Assembly (NCBI RefSeq): GCF_036322585.1
Contig: NZ_AP024600.1
Location: forward strand, 1,240,001-1,304,000
Length of the DNA stretch: 64,000 nt
Direction of reading: 5' to 3'
From: Luteolibacter sp. LG18
GTDB taxonomy: Bacteria; Verrucomicrobiota; Verrucomicrobiia; Verrucomicrobiales; Akkermansiaceae
Shown: positions 42,861-51,725 of the stretch, piece by piece
How the letters are laid out: each line of letters opens with the position of its first letter
How positions within the stretch are numbered: position 1 is the first letter of the stretch
Notes under the pieces: generated by a model
Seen by the model: only the letters and a program-made list of their open reading frames with translations
What the model was told of the DNA's origin: nothing
The model's database searches: none
Translations under genes and position numbers: made by a program

Positions 42861-43727
42861 TCAGGGTGAACGAGTCATCCCCCGGACCAGCGCCTCCACC
42901 CGTTCCCGGGAAACGAACGCCCCGGCACTGACCGCGACCCGGCGGCAGCCCTGGAGCGCTTCCGCATCGTCCACCGTGGCCGCGGCCTTTCCACAGCGCC
43001 GGGCGGTCTCCAGCAATGCCTCCACCGAGGCCTCACCCGGGTCACCCGCCACCAGCACCCCGTCGCACCACCCGCACAGGGGTTCCAAGGCCTTCTCCCG
43101 CGACGCCATCCCCGGAGCCAGTGTCTCGAGCACCGTGATCCGTGCGTCCCGGTAGCGCATCCGCAGTTGCTGCCCCAGCCACGCCACCCGCCGTGGCGAA
43201 AGCGTGGTCTGGCTCACGGCCCCGAAAGCCGGCGCGTAACGCAGCCGCGCGATGTCGGTGGTGTCCTCCAACACCACCGTGCCGGGGTAATCCGCCGCCA
43301 GCGCGCGGGTTTCCGGATCGTCATGACGGCCGATCACCAGCGTCTGCGCCCCCTCCAGCTTCAGCAGTCCCAGCGTGACCTGTGCCCGCCGGACATGAGC
43401 CGAGCGGGTATCGACGATCCGCCAGCCGCGCTCTTTCCATCCCTGCTTGTCCCGCGCCGGGGTGCCGCCGTAGGGCAGCACCACCGTCTTCACCCGGTGG
43501 AAATCCTCCTCCTCCGCCTCCTCGATCACCCCCAGCCCCCGCAGCCGCTCCCTGACTCCGGCATCCGGCATGAACACCCCGGGAACCGCCACCGGCCCCT
43601 GCGCCGCCAGCCGCTCCACGCTTTCCAGCGCCGTCCGGGTCTCCACATCCATCCCCAGCACCGCTGCCAGCCGGATCTCCACGCCCGCCCCGATGCCCGT
43701 GTTTTGCTTCGACATGACCGCACTCAT
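42861..43727 (-). CDS. IspH/LytB-like protein lacking the Fe-S cysteines
   Basis: About 288 residues with the overall pattern of IspH: a G-x-G-A-G-V-E start, P-V-A-V-P-G-V in place of the P-V-Y-V-x-G region, V-V-L-P-Y-G-G-T-P-A, V-I-G-R-H-D-D-P-E, V-S-Q-T-T-L-S, V-L-V-A-G-D-P-G-E-A-S and A-V-S-A-G-A-F-V-S. In IspH three cysteines hold a 4Fe-4S cluster; here the matching places read G-I-G, D-T-R-S-A and L-E-T-L-A, so none is kept. It is therefore unlikely to be an isoprenoid reductase and is a divergent paralog of unknown activity. The start may also be the ATG at 43715. Confidence 0.6.
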   Translation of the reverse strand: MSAVMSKQNTGIGAGVEIRLAAVLGMDVETRTALESVERLAAQGPVAVPGVFMPDAGVRERLRGLGVIEEAEEEDFHRVKTVVLPYGGTPARDKQGWKERGWRIVDTRSAHVRRAQVTLGLLKLEGAQTLVIGRHDDPETRALAADYPGTVVLEDTTDIARLRYAPAFGAVSQTTLSPRRVAWLGQQLRMRYRDARITVLETLAPGMASREKALEPLCGWCDGVLVAGDPGEASVEALLETARRCGKAAATVDDAEALQGCRRVAVSAGAFVSRERVEALVRGMTRSP

Positions 43728-43729
43728 CG

Positions 43730-43803
43730 CTTTGTATTGCAAAGTATTGATCGTCAAAAAATCCGGCGCTCGGCCGGACAACGCTGCACTTTGCAACACA
43801 AAG
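43730..43803. promoter_or_regulatory. Pair of operator-like palindromes upstream of the IspH-like gene
   Basis: CTTTG-TATTG-CAAAG (43730-43744) and CTTTG-CAACA-CAAAG (43789-43803). The second is the reverse complement of the first with one mismatch. Centres are 59 bases apart, close to a whole number of helical turns. The first is directly upstream of the start codon. The adjacent winged-helix gene is a candidate binder. Confidence 0.55.
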
Positions 43804-43850
43804 CTAAATGCTGACAAGAGGATTCGCACGTTCCTCCGGGGAACTCCCTC

Positions 43851-44150
43851 TCACTTCCCGAGATCCAGGATCTGCGCGAGAATTGAGAGATACTGCTCGA
43901 AGGCCTTCCGCCCCTCCTTGTTCAGCGTGTAGAGGGTCTGCGGCCGCCCATCACCGGTGAGCTTCTCCCCCGCGATGAAACCGGCCTTCTCCAAGGTCCG
44001 GAGGTGGGTGATCAGGTTGCCATCGCTCATGTCCAGCTCCGCCTTCAGGTCCTGGAACGGCCACGGCTCCGCACGGGAAGCCAGCAGCGTCATGATGGAA
44101 AGCCGCCCCTTCTCGTGAATGGTTTTATCGATCTGGGAAAAGTCGATCAT
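43851..44150 (-). CDS. Winged-helix transcriptional regulator
   Basis: A 99-residue DNA-binding protein. It starts M-I-D-F-S-Q-I-D-K-T-I-H-E-K-G-R-L-S-I-M, then has the winged-helix pattern F-Q-D-L-K-A-E-L-D-M-S-D-G-N-L-I-T-H-L-R-T-L-E-K-A-G and a wing K-L-T-G-D-G-R-P-Q-T-L-Y-T-L. This is the ArsR/MarR-like single-domain type found next to small membrane proteins. Start 44150 overlaps the membrane-protein stop by four bases. It probably controls its own operon and perhaps the IspH-like gene through the CTTTG-N5-CAAAG sites. Confidence 0.85.
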   Translation of the reverse strand: MIDFSQIDKTIHEKGRLSIMTLLASRAEPWPFQDLKAELDMSDGNLITHLRTLEKAGFIAGEKLTGDGRPQTLYTLNKEGRKAFEQYLSILAQILDLGK

Positions 44151-44782
44151 GCGGCGGCTTCCTCGCGGCGTCCGGTGGTGACGATGGCCGCGCCATAAAC
44201 CAAATGGAAGCCCCCGAAGGCAATCGCCATCAGACGGGAGCCGTTTTTCAAATACGCCATCACCGGCGCGATCTGGGGGCCGAGGAGCCCCGTCAACGCG
44301 GCCAGCGCGAAGAAGCCGAAGATCACGAAGGCCCAGCCCAGCCAGACCATCGACTTCGGCGCGAACTCGCGGATCGCCAGCAGGGCGATTCCATAATGGA
44401 GAATCCAGAAACAAGCGGCCTGTGAGGTGCCGCTGGCGATGCCACCGCGCACCGAAAGCAAGCCGAGGAACCCGCCCGCCATGATCGAGGGCAGCGCGCC
44501 GCGGATCGCCAGCTTCAGACCGGACGTCCACATCCGGCCGTTCTTCGCCGCCGCCACCCGGAAGATCTGCCACGCGTTGAACAGCAGCACCGCCGCCAGC
44601 CCGCCCAGCCACACCGCCGCCCACGCCCAGCCGGCCTTGTTCTCGGACACCCACGCTGCCCCGAGCGCCGCCGCCCCGCCCACCAGCGCCGTTTCCCCGG
44701 AGAGGGCCCGGAACACCGTGGCCCGTTCCATCATCGAGCGGATCACCCGCAGCTGCTCCGCCGCCTCCTCGCGTGTCGTCAT
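44147..44782 (-). CDS. Multi-pass membrane protein, partner of the winged-helix regulator
   Basis: A 211-residue membrane protein. A polar helical N terminus of about 25 residues (M-T-T-R-E-E-A-A-E-Q-L-R-V-I-R) is followed by about six hydrophobic segments. The arrangement, a membrane protein with its gene overlapping a winged-helix regulator by four bases, is common in bacteria, but the function is unknown. The first helix E-Q-L-R-V-I-R-S-M-M-E-R-A-T is conserved in such proteins. Confidence 0.75.
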   Translation of the reverse strand: MTTREEAAEQLRVIRSMMERATVFRALSGETALVGGAAALGAAWVSENKAGWAWAAVWLGGLAAVLLFNAWQIFRVAAAKNGRMWTSGLKLAIRGALPSIMAGGFLGLLSVRGGIASGTSQAACFWILHYGIALLAIREFAPKSMVWLGWAFVIFGFFALAALTGLLGPQIAPVMAYLKNGSRLMAIAFGGFHLVYGAAIVTTGRREEAAA

Positions 44783-44812
44783 GCTCCGCTTTGCCAGACA
44801 AAGCCGTTGGAT

Positions 44813-45238
44813 TCAAGTCTCATCGTCCTTGCCCCGCGTCCGCACCGCCTCCTCGCCCATGTCCCGCAGGAAGATCGCCAGCGCCCCGCCGGAGAGCAGC
44901 ACCTCCGCCAGGGACAGTACCAGCGAGCCGCCCATCAGCGCCACCGCGATCCCGAACAAGGTCTTCGCCTGATCCACGCCCTCGAAGAAGAACGCGCCCA
45001 TCGAAGCCAGGCAGAACAACAGGCTCAGCACCCCGATCGCCTGCATCCAGCGGATCAACCACAGCCGGATCTTCAGGTTCCGGATCTGCGCCTGCACCGC
45101 CGGGTGATGCCCCTGCAGGAAGTCCACGTGCAGTTTCCGGATCAGGGCGGAAAGATGCAGGAAACGGTTGGTATACGCCAGGAACAACAACGAGCTGGCG
45201 GGAAACAGCAGCGTGGGCGTGGCGAGCGTCAGGTCCAT
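44813..45238 (-). CDS. DUF2721 membrane protein
   Basis: A 141-residue inner-membrane protein matching DUF2721. It has a first hydrophobic segment (T-L-L-F-P-A-S-S-L-L-F-L-A-Y-T-N-R-F), a long amphipathic middle (L-I-R-K-L-H-V-D-F-L) and two more membrane segments, the first I-G-V-L-S-L-L-F-C-L-A-S. The function of the family is unknown. It precedes the membrane-protein/regulator pair by 30 bases on the same strand and may be co-transcribed. Confidence 0.8.
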   Translation of the reverse strand: MDLTLATPTLLFPASSLLFLAYTNRFLHLSALIRKLHVDFLQGHHPAVQAQIRNLKIRLWLIRWMQAIGVLSLLFCLASMGAFFFEGVDQAKTLFGIAVALMGGSLVLSLAEVLLSGGALAIFLRDMGEEAVRTRGKDDET

Positions 45239-45341
45239 GCGCGGACTCTAACGGGCCCACCCCGCGGCCGCCGTAAAAATCCCCTCCCCGGCCATGCCGC
45301 ATCTTCTGGAATCCGGCGCGAACCTGTGTTAGTGAATTGGG

Positions 45342-46115
45342 GTGACTGCTCCCGATTGTCCAGACAGCCCGCAGCCGACCGAAGCCCACGGCATCAGCGA
45401 AAAAGACATCATCGAGCAGGAGATCTTCGAGCTGGTCTCGCCGGACCATTCGTTCCTCTCCGGTCCCCGCTCGCGCATGCACGACTTCGGGACCCTGTTC
45501 CGGGTGGGTCTGGATTTCCTGCGCGCCTTCCGGATCCTGCATTTCGTGGGGCCCTGCGTGACCATCTTCGGCTCCGCCCGCACCAAGGCCGGCACCACCT
45601 ACTACGAGCTGGCCCGCCGCATGGGCGAGGAGTGTGCCAAGCTCGGCTTCACCGTCATGACCGGCGGCGGCCCCGGCATCATGGAAGCCGGCAACCGCGG
45701 CGCTTTCGAGGCCGGCGGACGCTCGATCGGCGTGAACATCGAGCTGCCCTTCGAGCAGCACCTCAATCCTTACGTCCAGAAGGCTTTCACCATGCGCTAT
45801 TTCTTCACCCGCAAGACCGTGCTGGTGAAGTACTCCTACGCCTTCATCGTGCTGCCCGGCGGCGCGGGCACACTCGACGAGATGTTCGAGACCATGACCC
45901 TGATCCAAACCGGCAAGCTCCGGAACTTCCCCATCATCCTCATGGGGACGGGTTCAGCTTTGGGAGATTCCAAGCATGACATCGTCAGGGTTTCGTCGCG
46001 ACTTCCAGGAATTGGTACAGCGACAAGGCGACCCGGAGCAGACGATAGATCTAGACCAGTAGGCAGACGGCGGTTTGCAGGAATCAGGTGTAAGAGGGTG
46101 TACGAAAACTCCTAA
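45342..46115 (+). pseudogene. LOG-family (TIGR00730) gene truncated at about 45,945
   Basis: About 200 residues of a LOG-family protein (cytokinin-riboside phosphoribohydrolase type or lysine-decarboxylase-like). Visible are the signature motifs G-G-G-P-G-I-M-E-A and P-G-G-A-G-T-L-D-E and the stretch G-K-L-R-N-F-P-I-I-L-M-G. In intact members a conserved W-x-P-L segment and 40-50 more residues follow; here the reading continues as unrelated G-T-G-S-A-L-G-D-S and stops at 46115 inside the IS. The missing end is not found elsewhere in the window. The start is GTG 45342. The remaining fold lacks its last part, so activity is doubtful. Confidence 0.85.
45946..46093. other. Orphan 148-base segment between the LOG break and the IS
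   Basis: This stretch belongs neither to the LOG gene nor to the IS. On the plus strand it can be read as a 28-residue tail starting at the ATG 45977 (S-G-F-R-R-D-F-Q-E-L-V) with a stop at 46061-46063, which may be the end of an otherwise lost gene. I do not recognise it. Confidence 0.4.
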
Positions 46116-46994
46116 TTCCGAGCCAATCGGGTGATGAGTATCCTTGAGGCGGCGATCAGGATGAAGGCTTCGCTGGAGTCGGTTCGATATTCGTAGTCCT
46201 TGCTCAAGCGACGGAATTGGTGGAGCCAACCGAAAGTCCGCTCCACCACCCAGCGGCGCGGCAACACGGCAAAGCCCTGCTGCGCTTCCGACGGTTTGAC
46301 GATGTCGAGTTGAAGAGGGCGGCTGCCGAACCTCTCCTGCATCCAACCTTGGAGCTTGGGGCCGGCATAGCCACCATCGGCCCAAATGAGCCGCAGATCA
46401 TCCAGGGATTCGTCGATTTGATCGAGCACCAGCCGCGCTCCATCGCGATCTTGAAGATCAGCACCGTGGACCCTCACCTTGAGGATCAATCCGTCTGTAT
46501 CCACCAGAAGGTGGCGTTTCCGACCCAGCACCTTCTTTCCAGCATCATAGCCGCGCACTCCTCCCCGGCGAGTTGTGCGCACACTTTGGGAATCCAATAT
46601 CGCGGCGGTCGGGCGTTTTTTTTGGCGCGGGCTTCCCTTGCAGCGTCCCGCAATCCGTCATGGAGCTTCTGCCAGAGCCCTTCGTTGCGCCACCGGGAGT
46701 AGTAATAGTAAACGATCCGCCACGGCGGCAGATCGTGGGGGAGGAACCGCCAGGAGCCACCAGTGCGGACCATGTAGAAGATGGCATTGATGACTGCACG
46801 ACGCTCAAAACGGGGTGGGCGGCCGACTTTGGATGAATCGCCGACGATGGCTTCAACCACCTTCCACTCGGTGTCGGTCAAATCGGAAGGGTAGCTTTGC
46901 GAGGGCTCCGGAGTGGCCATCCCGATGTTCCATCACGCCTTCGGCACCCAGTACAGCCGAAATTCCCCGCGCTGATGAATTTCGGTACACCCTC
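46094..46994 (-). mobile_element. IS5-family insertion sequence, 901 bp, intact
   Basis: Ends are GAGGGTGTAC at both sides (46094-46103 and, inverted, 46994-46985), followed by GAAA or CGAAA. The element is flanked by the direct repeat TAA (46091-46093 and 46995-46997), a 3-base T-N-A target duplication typical of some IS5 subgroups. It encodes one transposase in two frames. Both ends and the target duplication are intact, so insertion was probably recent. Confidence 0.9.
46112..46920 (-). CDS. IS5-family transposase made by -1 programmed frameshift
   Basis: The upstream frame (46920 to 46486) holds the N-terminal DNA-binding part (Y-P-S-D-L-T-D-T-E-W and R-T-G-G-S-W-R-F-L-P). The downstream frame (46597 to 46112) holds most of the DDE catalytic core: D in L-D-S-Q-S-V, D in W-A-D-G-G-Y-A-G, and E in V-V-E-R-T-F-G-W. 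A run of eight A (minus strand, 46623-46616) lies in the overlap just before the D-S-Q-S-V part. A -1 slip there reads A-R-A-K-K-K-R-P-T-A-A-I-L-D-S-Q and joins the two into about 269 residues. Confidence 0.9.
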
Positions 46995-47032
46995 TAAGTC
47001 AGGCAGGCTTACCGGCCTCTCTCCGCGCGGAC

Positions 47033-48802
47033 TCACTTCCGTTCCGACGCCCTAAACAACTGAAACTCGCTGATCGACGGCTCATTGTCTGATTCCAGGA
47101 TGTTGAGGCGCACGTAACGGGCTGTGATCGGGGCAAACTGGACACTGAATCCGGGGTCGATCGAATTTCCTTCGTGGAAGGTCTGCCACGCATCGCCCTT
47201 CTTGTATTCGAGAGTGAAGCGTTTGCCGGTTCGCGTGGATACGACGATGGCAGCCTTCTCGAAGGCTTGCTCACTTCCCAGATCGACTTCGATCCATCCC
47301 GTGTTGACTCCCTCCTCGGGCCTCCAGCGGGTGGTCTCCCTGCCATCCAGCACGGCGGCCGCCGAGTAGCGCGTCACATTGCCCAATACGTTGCGAACGC
47401 TTGAGGCCTTCCCGGTTTTACCCTCCGTGATCGGCACGTTGAAGCTCTTGACCGGAATTGCCGCCATTTCCATGGCTGGCTTGTCGATCTCCACGGCGAT
47501 GATCGTATCGATCTCCTTGCGGTCTCCCTTGTCGATCCGGATTTTCAATCCCTCCGCCGTTTGATCGAGGGAGACATGGCCTCCGGTGAGCACTCGACTC
47601 GAAAGCACCTTGGCCGGGAGAGCTGGCAGAATCAGCGTGTCCTCCGGCCAATCCAGCACGTGGAGGTAGATCGTATTCGCCTTGCGCGTGGAGACGATGT
47701 GCCTTGCCGCCATGTAGGGACCACCGCGTGTGCCGTAGATGCTTTCGCCATTCGCCTGCATCCACGCGCCCATCTGTTTGAGCCTCTCCACTTGCTCCGA
47801 TTCGAGAGCGCCGTCTGGTCTCGGGCTTACATTAAAAAGGAAATTGCCGTTTCCTCCTGCTGCCTGGATGAGCGAACGGAGACACAATTTCAGCGGCTTC
47901 GTCTCGTCCCTGGAGCGCCACGACCATCCTCTCGAAACCGTCATGCAGGTTTCCCACGGGTTTTCCATGTCGAATCCTCCGACCTTCTGCTCCGGGGTGT
48001 TGAAGTCGCCCGCTCCACCTCCTGCCCGGTTGTTGACGAGGATATTGGGTTGTAGCTCGCGGACGAGTTTCACGTTTTCCCAGCCCATCTGCTGGTTGAA
48101 TTCCTGTGGCACGTCGAACCAGATCGTCTGTAGCGGACCGTAGTTCTTGATTAGTTCGGTCAGCTGCGCCCCCATGTAACGGCGGTAGGCTGGCAGGTCG
48201 GACTTCTCGCGCTTCACCGTGCCGGCGGGGCTTGTACGCGGGAAGTCGGGTTGGTGCCAGTCGCAGACCGAATAGTAGATTCCCAGCGGCATGCCTTCGC
48301 GGCGGCAGGCCTCGGAGAGTTCCTTCACCACGTCGCGCGCCAGTGGCGAATGCATCACGTTGTAGTCACTCTGCTTGGTATCCCACATCGAGAAGCCATC
48401 GTGATGTTTGGCCGTGAAGACGATGTATTTCATCCCTGCCGCCTTCGCAGTGGCCACCCAGGCGTTGGGGTCGAACTTCGGCGCTTCCAGTTTTTTGTAG
48501 AGGTTGTCGTACTGTTCAATCGGCATCGCCTCGCCGCGCGACCAACTGATTCGGGTGTCTCCGACCACGCAGGGCCCCCAATGGATGAACATGCCAAACC
48601 GGCTGTCCTGCCACGCTTTCAAGCTGGAGGGGTAGGGCTTGGCCCACGGTTCGCTGGGCTTCGGGGCGAGACCCTCTCCGGCACGACTGATGCCCACCAT
48701 GAACAAGGCCAACCCACATGCTACAAGGGCGGAACGAACCCCTCCGGCTTGTACGGTGGATCGGCGAGGGGCAGCGGCAGGCAGGCGGACGGGGGAAATC
48801 AT
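47033..48802 (-). CDS. GH29 alpha-L-fucosidase with C-terminal discoidin-like domain
   Basis: A 589-residue exported enzyme that removes alpha-linked L-fucose from glycans. After a signal region (A-L-V-A-C-G-L-A-L-F-M-V-G-I-S-R-A), the GH29 barrel shows F-G-M-F-I-H-W-G-P, Y-I-V-F-T-A-K-H-H-D-G-F-S-M-W near 130 and the nucleophile region T-I-W-F-D-V at D230. From about 460 a discoidin (F5/8 type C) domain follows, ending in A-R-Y-V-R-L-N-I-L and S-E-F-Q-L-F. It carries an ECF-type promoter motif 30 bases upstream of its start. Base use is more AT-tolerant than left of the IS. Confidence 0.93.
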   Translation of the reverse strand: MISPVRLPAAAPRRSTVQAGGVRSALVACGLALFMVGISRAGEGLAPKPSEPWAKPYPSSLKAWQDSRFGMFIHWGPCVVGDTRISWSRGEAMPIEQYDNLYKKLEAPKFDPNAWVATAKAAGMKYIVFTAKHHDGFSMWDTKQSDYNVMHSPLARDVVKELSEACRREGMPLGIYYSVCDWHQPDFPRTSPAGTVKREKSDLPAYRRYMGAQLTELIKNYGPLQTIWFDVPQEFNQQMGWENVKLVRELQPNILVNNRAGGGAGDFNTPEQKVGGFDMENPWETCMTVSRGWSWRSRDETKPLKLCLRSLIQAAGGNGNFLFNVSPRPDGALESEQVERLKQMGAWMQANGESIYGTRGGPYMAARHIVSTRKANTIYLHVLDWPEDTLILPALPAKVLSSRVLTGGHVSLDQTAEGLKIRIDKGDRKEIDTIIAVEIDKPAMEMAAIPVKSFNVPITEGKTGKASSVRNVLGNVTRYSAAAVLDGRETTRWRPEEGVNTGWIEVDLGSEQAFEKAAIVVSTRTGKRFTLEYKKGDAWQTFHEGNSIDPGFSVQFAPITARYVRLNILESDNEPSISEFQLFRASERK

Positions 48803-49124
48803 AGCGTGAATGCTTCAGTATTCGACTGACAATAGCCGAACGTCATACGATCTTAACCTGGGACCGCGAATTTCCCTCAAGCGTGGAATGAACCCCATGC
48901 CGGATGCACCGTCACGCCGCTCGCTCACTTGTGCGTCCGTCTATGGCAAGCCTTGCTTCTTCGTATTTTTATTGGCCGGGATCGATCTCTCAAACGAGGG
49001 AAGGCTGGGCGAAGAGAAAGCGTTTCATCAAGACACAATCAATTCCAATACGCGTCTCTCAACGCCCCCTTCCTGAAGGATTCATCCGGAGACCTGCTGC
49101 CACAGCACTCCAGCAAAGTGAAGC
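48803..49124. other. 322-base intergenic stretch before the fucosidase
   Basis: Holds the ECF-type promoter motif at 48832-48855 (minus strand) close to the fucosidase start. The rest, between that motif and the end of the GH89 gene, has no credible gene, repeat or strong hairpin. Confidence 0.5.
48832..48855 (-). promoter_or_regulatory. ECF-type promoter motif, fucosidase
   Basis: Minus strand: TAAGAT (48855-48850), 14 bases, CTAT (48835-48832), within GGTTAAGATCG and TCGGCTATTGT. The CTAT ends 29 bases before the ATG at 48802. The same TAAGAT-N14-CTAT is found before the sigma factor and the alpha-galactosidase. Confidence 0.65.
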
Positions 49125-51725
49125 TCACAGCTTCTTGGTTATAGAAATATCGCCGCTGGATTCGATTTCGCCATCTGACATCGCAGTAACCCTCAGCACG
49201 TACTTGGTGCCGAAGGCGTGGTTCTCCAACTTGATCGTGTATTTGTTATTCTGATTGGATCCGCCCGAATAGCCCTGGTGGGCGTCGGTGGAAATCGTCT
49301 TTCCGTTTTCGAGCAGCTCTACCTTGGTGATGTTCAGGCGGGATTTATCCTGCTTGCCGCGGAAGGTGACGACGTAGATCCCCTCGCCATCAATGGATTC
49401 GGCGATGTTGAAGTCGACGGCTTTGGGGACTGTAGAGCCGAATCTGCCAGCTTTCCAACGGGCAGCCGATTTACCGACCTTGGGAGCCTTCTCCATCGGG
49501 GCGGAGGCGGCGACCTTGATCGAATCGGCGTATTTCGCGTGAAACTGGCGAGCAAGAGCGGCTTCGTCACCGCTTACGACCGGAGAACCGACACTGCCGG
49601 GAGTTCTGACCCAATTGAGCTCCCAGGCCCCCAGCTCCTTGAAGAAAGCGTTCGCTCCGAAAGCCTCACGGCCGTGCGTTTGCCGGATCCCATCCTCCGT
49701 GTAAGCAGTACCGTCGACGAGGTGCTTGCGCAGCATGGCGTGGTGCATCTGCCAACGTTTCAAGTAAAAGTCCTTAATGAGGCCGGACCATTCGCGCCAG
49801 CCGTAGTCCACGATGATCGGGTCTGCTCCCTCGATCGGCCCCCAGACCGTAATGAGACCGCGAGCGTTCTTCTCGTAAAGGTCCTTTTCGGCCGGGCTGG
49901 TGCCGTGAGAGCGGGCGTCGGTGATCCATTTGGCGAGCGAGTATTCCGGGCGCGGTTGGATGAGCGTATCCACATCGAGCAGGAGTTGGTCAAACTCGGC
50001 ACAGGCCTTATCAAAGGCAACAAGGTCCTTCTTGTCCCATGCCGCGGCGATTCGTGGTTGGAGGAGTTGAGAATAGTTGCTGAGGACCTGACGCCCGATG
50101 TCGGCGATATCGAAGCGATACGCGTCGGAGCCTTGGAGCTTATCTGCATCGGCAAGGAGGAGAGTCCAGGCTTCGAGCAGATCGGCCTGCGGGTAAGGGA
50201 TGAGAAAGCCGGCATTGGGACCGGATTTTTTCGGACGGATCGCGGGGCGGGCGGCGATCATCGATGAGTTCTCTTTGCCGTCGGTTCCTGGCTTGTAGAC
50301 GGTCTCAAGCAGGAGGTCCCATGCCTTGTTCGCATTCTCGGATTCGGCTCCGTAACGGCGACGCGCATAGTCGTGGAGCCATTGGTTGGGATCAACCGGA
50401 TCAGCCTTCCAGAGAGTGTCGAAGGCGAGCTCGTAGAAGGCAGGATTCTGGATGATGCCTTCCATGAAGAGTCCGCCACCGATGCAGTTGGGAATGGATT
50501 TCGACATGCTGGCAAAGGGGTTGGTGGCGAGAAGGCGCATGTCGCCATGCAGGTTGATGCGACCACCAAAATTGTGAAGACGACCGGTGACGAACTTGAA
50601 GCCCCAGAAATTATCGTTAGCCGTGTTCTTAACTCCGCCGAGGTCGACGACGAGGAGGCGATCCTTTGGAATTGCGACGGCGAGAGGTTTGCGGATCGAC
50701 CATGACTGCATGACGATCGTCCCTTTTGGGTCGATGCTATTGATCAATTGACCGATTTTGCCGCCCACCTTCGCGAGGTAATCATCGCCAGCGACAGGCG
50801 GAGCGCCTTCGTGGAAGGGATCACACCCGTAGAGGTGGGAGGTTCCGAATAGCTTGGCTTGCTCTTCGAGAAACGAGCGCCCGAGAGTATCGAAAAGAGG
50901 ATCGAGCGGATCAAGCTGGGCAGCTCCTTGGAAACCGCACCATTCTTTCTTGAAGGAGATATTGGCCTTCGGGAATTTTTCTTTGGCAAGGCGCGGAACA
51001 TGGCCGGTGAAGCCCTGTTGAATAGGGGTCATCCCCAGTGCGCGCTGGCGTTCGATGATCTGTTTCCCAAGTAGGGCGCTCTGGTCGATCCACGACTTCG
51101 GTAGCGGACCGCCATGGCTTTCGATGTTGGTCATCCACTGCCATGCGAAGTAGGCGGGACCGCAGAGAAAGGTTCGGGCTTCGAGATCGGTGAAGCCGTT
51201 CTTGAGAAGAGTGTTGTACCAGACGGCTTCGAGGCCGACCATGGAGAGCGGGGTATTGATCCCCTGCATGGCCATGAGGTCGATCTCACGCTGCCAGCGC
51301 TTCCAATCCCACCAAGCAGCGGAATAACCCAGCGTGCAATAGTTGAAATAGACGCGGCGCTCGAGCGGGCAGGTGACGGTGACGGGCTCGCCGACCTTCG
51401 GCAGCGGATGGGGAAGAGCGAGCTGGTCGCCACACCATGAAAGGTGGCAGTTGGCGCGGTTCTTGAGATACCAGTTGAAACCGGAAGCTACAGAAACACC
51501 GTTGTTACCCTTGATCAGGATCTTGCCGTCATCGGTATCGGAAATCGAAAAGGTGTCCTTGCCATCGTGCATTGGGAGCGAAGTGTCCACCTGAAAGCTT
51601 TCGGCCACCTGGGGAGTGATGCGTTCGATCAGGCCATGAGCTTCCAAGTCCGCTGGGGTGGAATCCTTCGCTGTAGAGGGAAGAGTCAGACAGATCGATG
51701 CGATGATGGATAAGCGGAGATTCAT
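49125..51725 (-). CDS. GH89 alpha-N-acetylglucosaminidase
   Basis: An 866-residue exported enzyme related to human NAGLU. It removes alpha-linked N-acetylglucosamine from glycans such as heparan-type chains or gastric mucin caps. Signal peptide at residues 1-19. The N-terminal domain holds L-K-N-R-A-N-C-H-L-S-W. The barrel has Y-F-N-Y-C-T-L-G-Y-S-A-A-W-W-D-W near 128 and the acid/base glutamate in Y-G-C-D-P-F-H-E-G (E306). The nucleophile is in G-G-L-F-M-E-G (E422). An extra beta domain lies at the C terminus (about 730-866). It follows the FecR gene by 171 bases and is probably transcribed with it; I saw no TAAGAT motif of its own. Confidence 0.93.
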   Translation of the reverse strand: MNLRLSIIASICLTLPSTAKDSTPADLEAHGLIERITPQVAESFQVDTSLPMHDGKDTFSISDTDDGKILIKGNNGVSVASGFNWYLKNRANCHLSWCGDQLALPHPLPKVGEPVTVTCPLERRVYFNYCTLGYSAAWWDWKRWQREIDLMAMQGINTPLSMVGLEAVWYNTLLKNGFTDLEARTFLCGPAYFAWQWMTNIESHGGPLPKSWIDQSALLGKQIIERQRALGMTPIQQGFTGHVPRLAKEKFPKANISFKKEWCGFQGAAQLDPLDPLFDTLGRSFLEEQAKLFGTSHLYGCDPFHEGAPPVAGDDYLAKVGGKIGQLINSIDPKGTIVMQSWSIRKPLAVAIPKDRLLVVDLGGVKNTANDNFWGFKFVTGRLHNFGGRINLHGDMRLLATNPFASMSKSIPNCIGGGLFMEGIIQNPAFYELAFDTLWKADPVDPNQWLHDYARRRYGAESENANKAWDLLLETVYKPGTDGKENSSMIAARPAIRPKKSGPNAGFLIPYPQADLLEAWTLLLADADKLQGSDAYRFDIADIGRQVLSNYSQLLQPRIAAAWDKKDLVAFDKACAEFDQLLLDVDTLIQPRPEYSLAKWITDARSHGTSPAEKDLYEKNARGLITVWGPIEGADPIIVDYGWREWSGLIKDFYLKRWQMHHAMLRKHLVDGTAYTEDGIRQTHGREAFGANAFFKELGAWELNWVRTPGSVGSPVVSGDEAALARQFHAKYADSIKVAASAPMEKAPKVGKSAARWKAGRFGSTVPKAVDFNIAESIDGEGIYVVTFRGKQDKSRLNITKVELLENGKTISTDAHQGYSGGSNQNNKYTIKLENHAFGTKYVLRVTAMSDGEIESSGDISITKKL

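Noticed and set aside
43745..43765. Promoter TTGACG-N15-TACAAA before the IspH-like gene
   Set aside because: The 15-base spacing is short and the -10 overlaps the palindrome next to the start codon; not convincing enough to list as a promoter.
46094..46994. The IS as the direct cause of the LOG gene truncation
   Set aside because: LOG similarity ends about 148 bases before the IS, and the IS has its own intact target duplication, so the break is a separate event.
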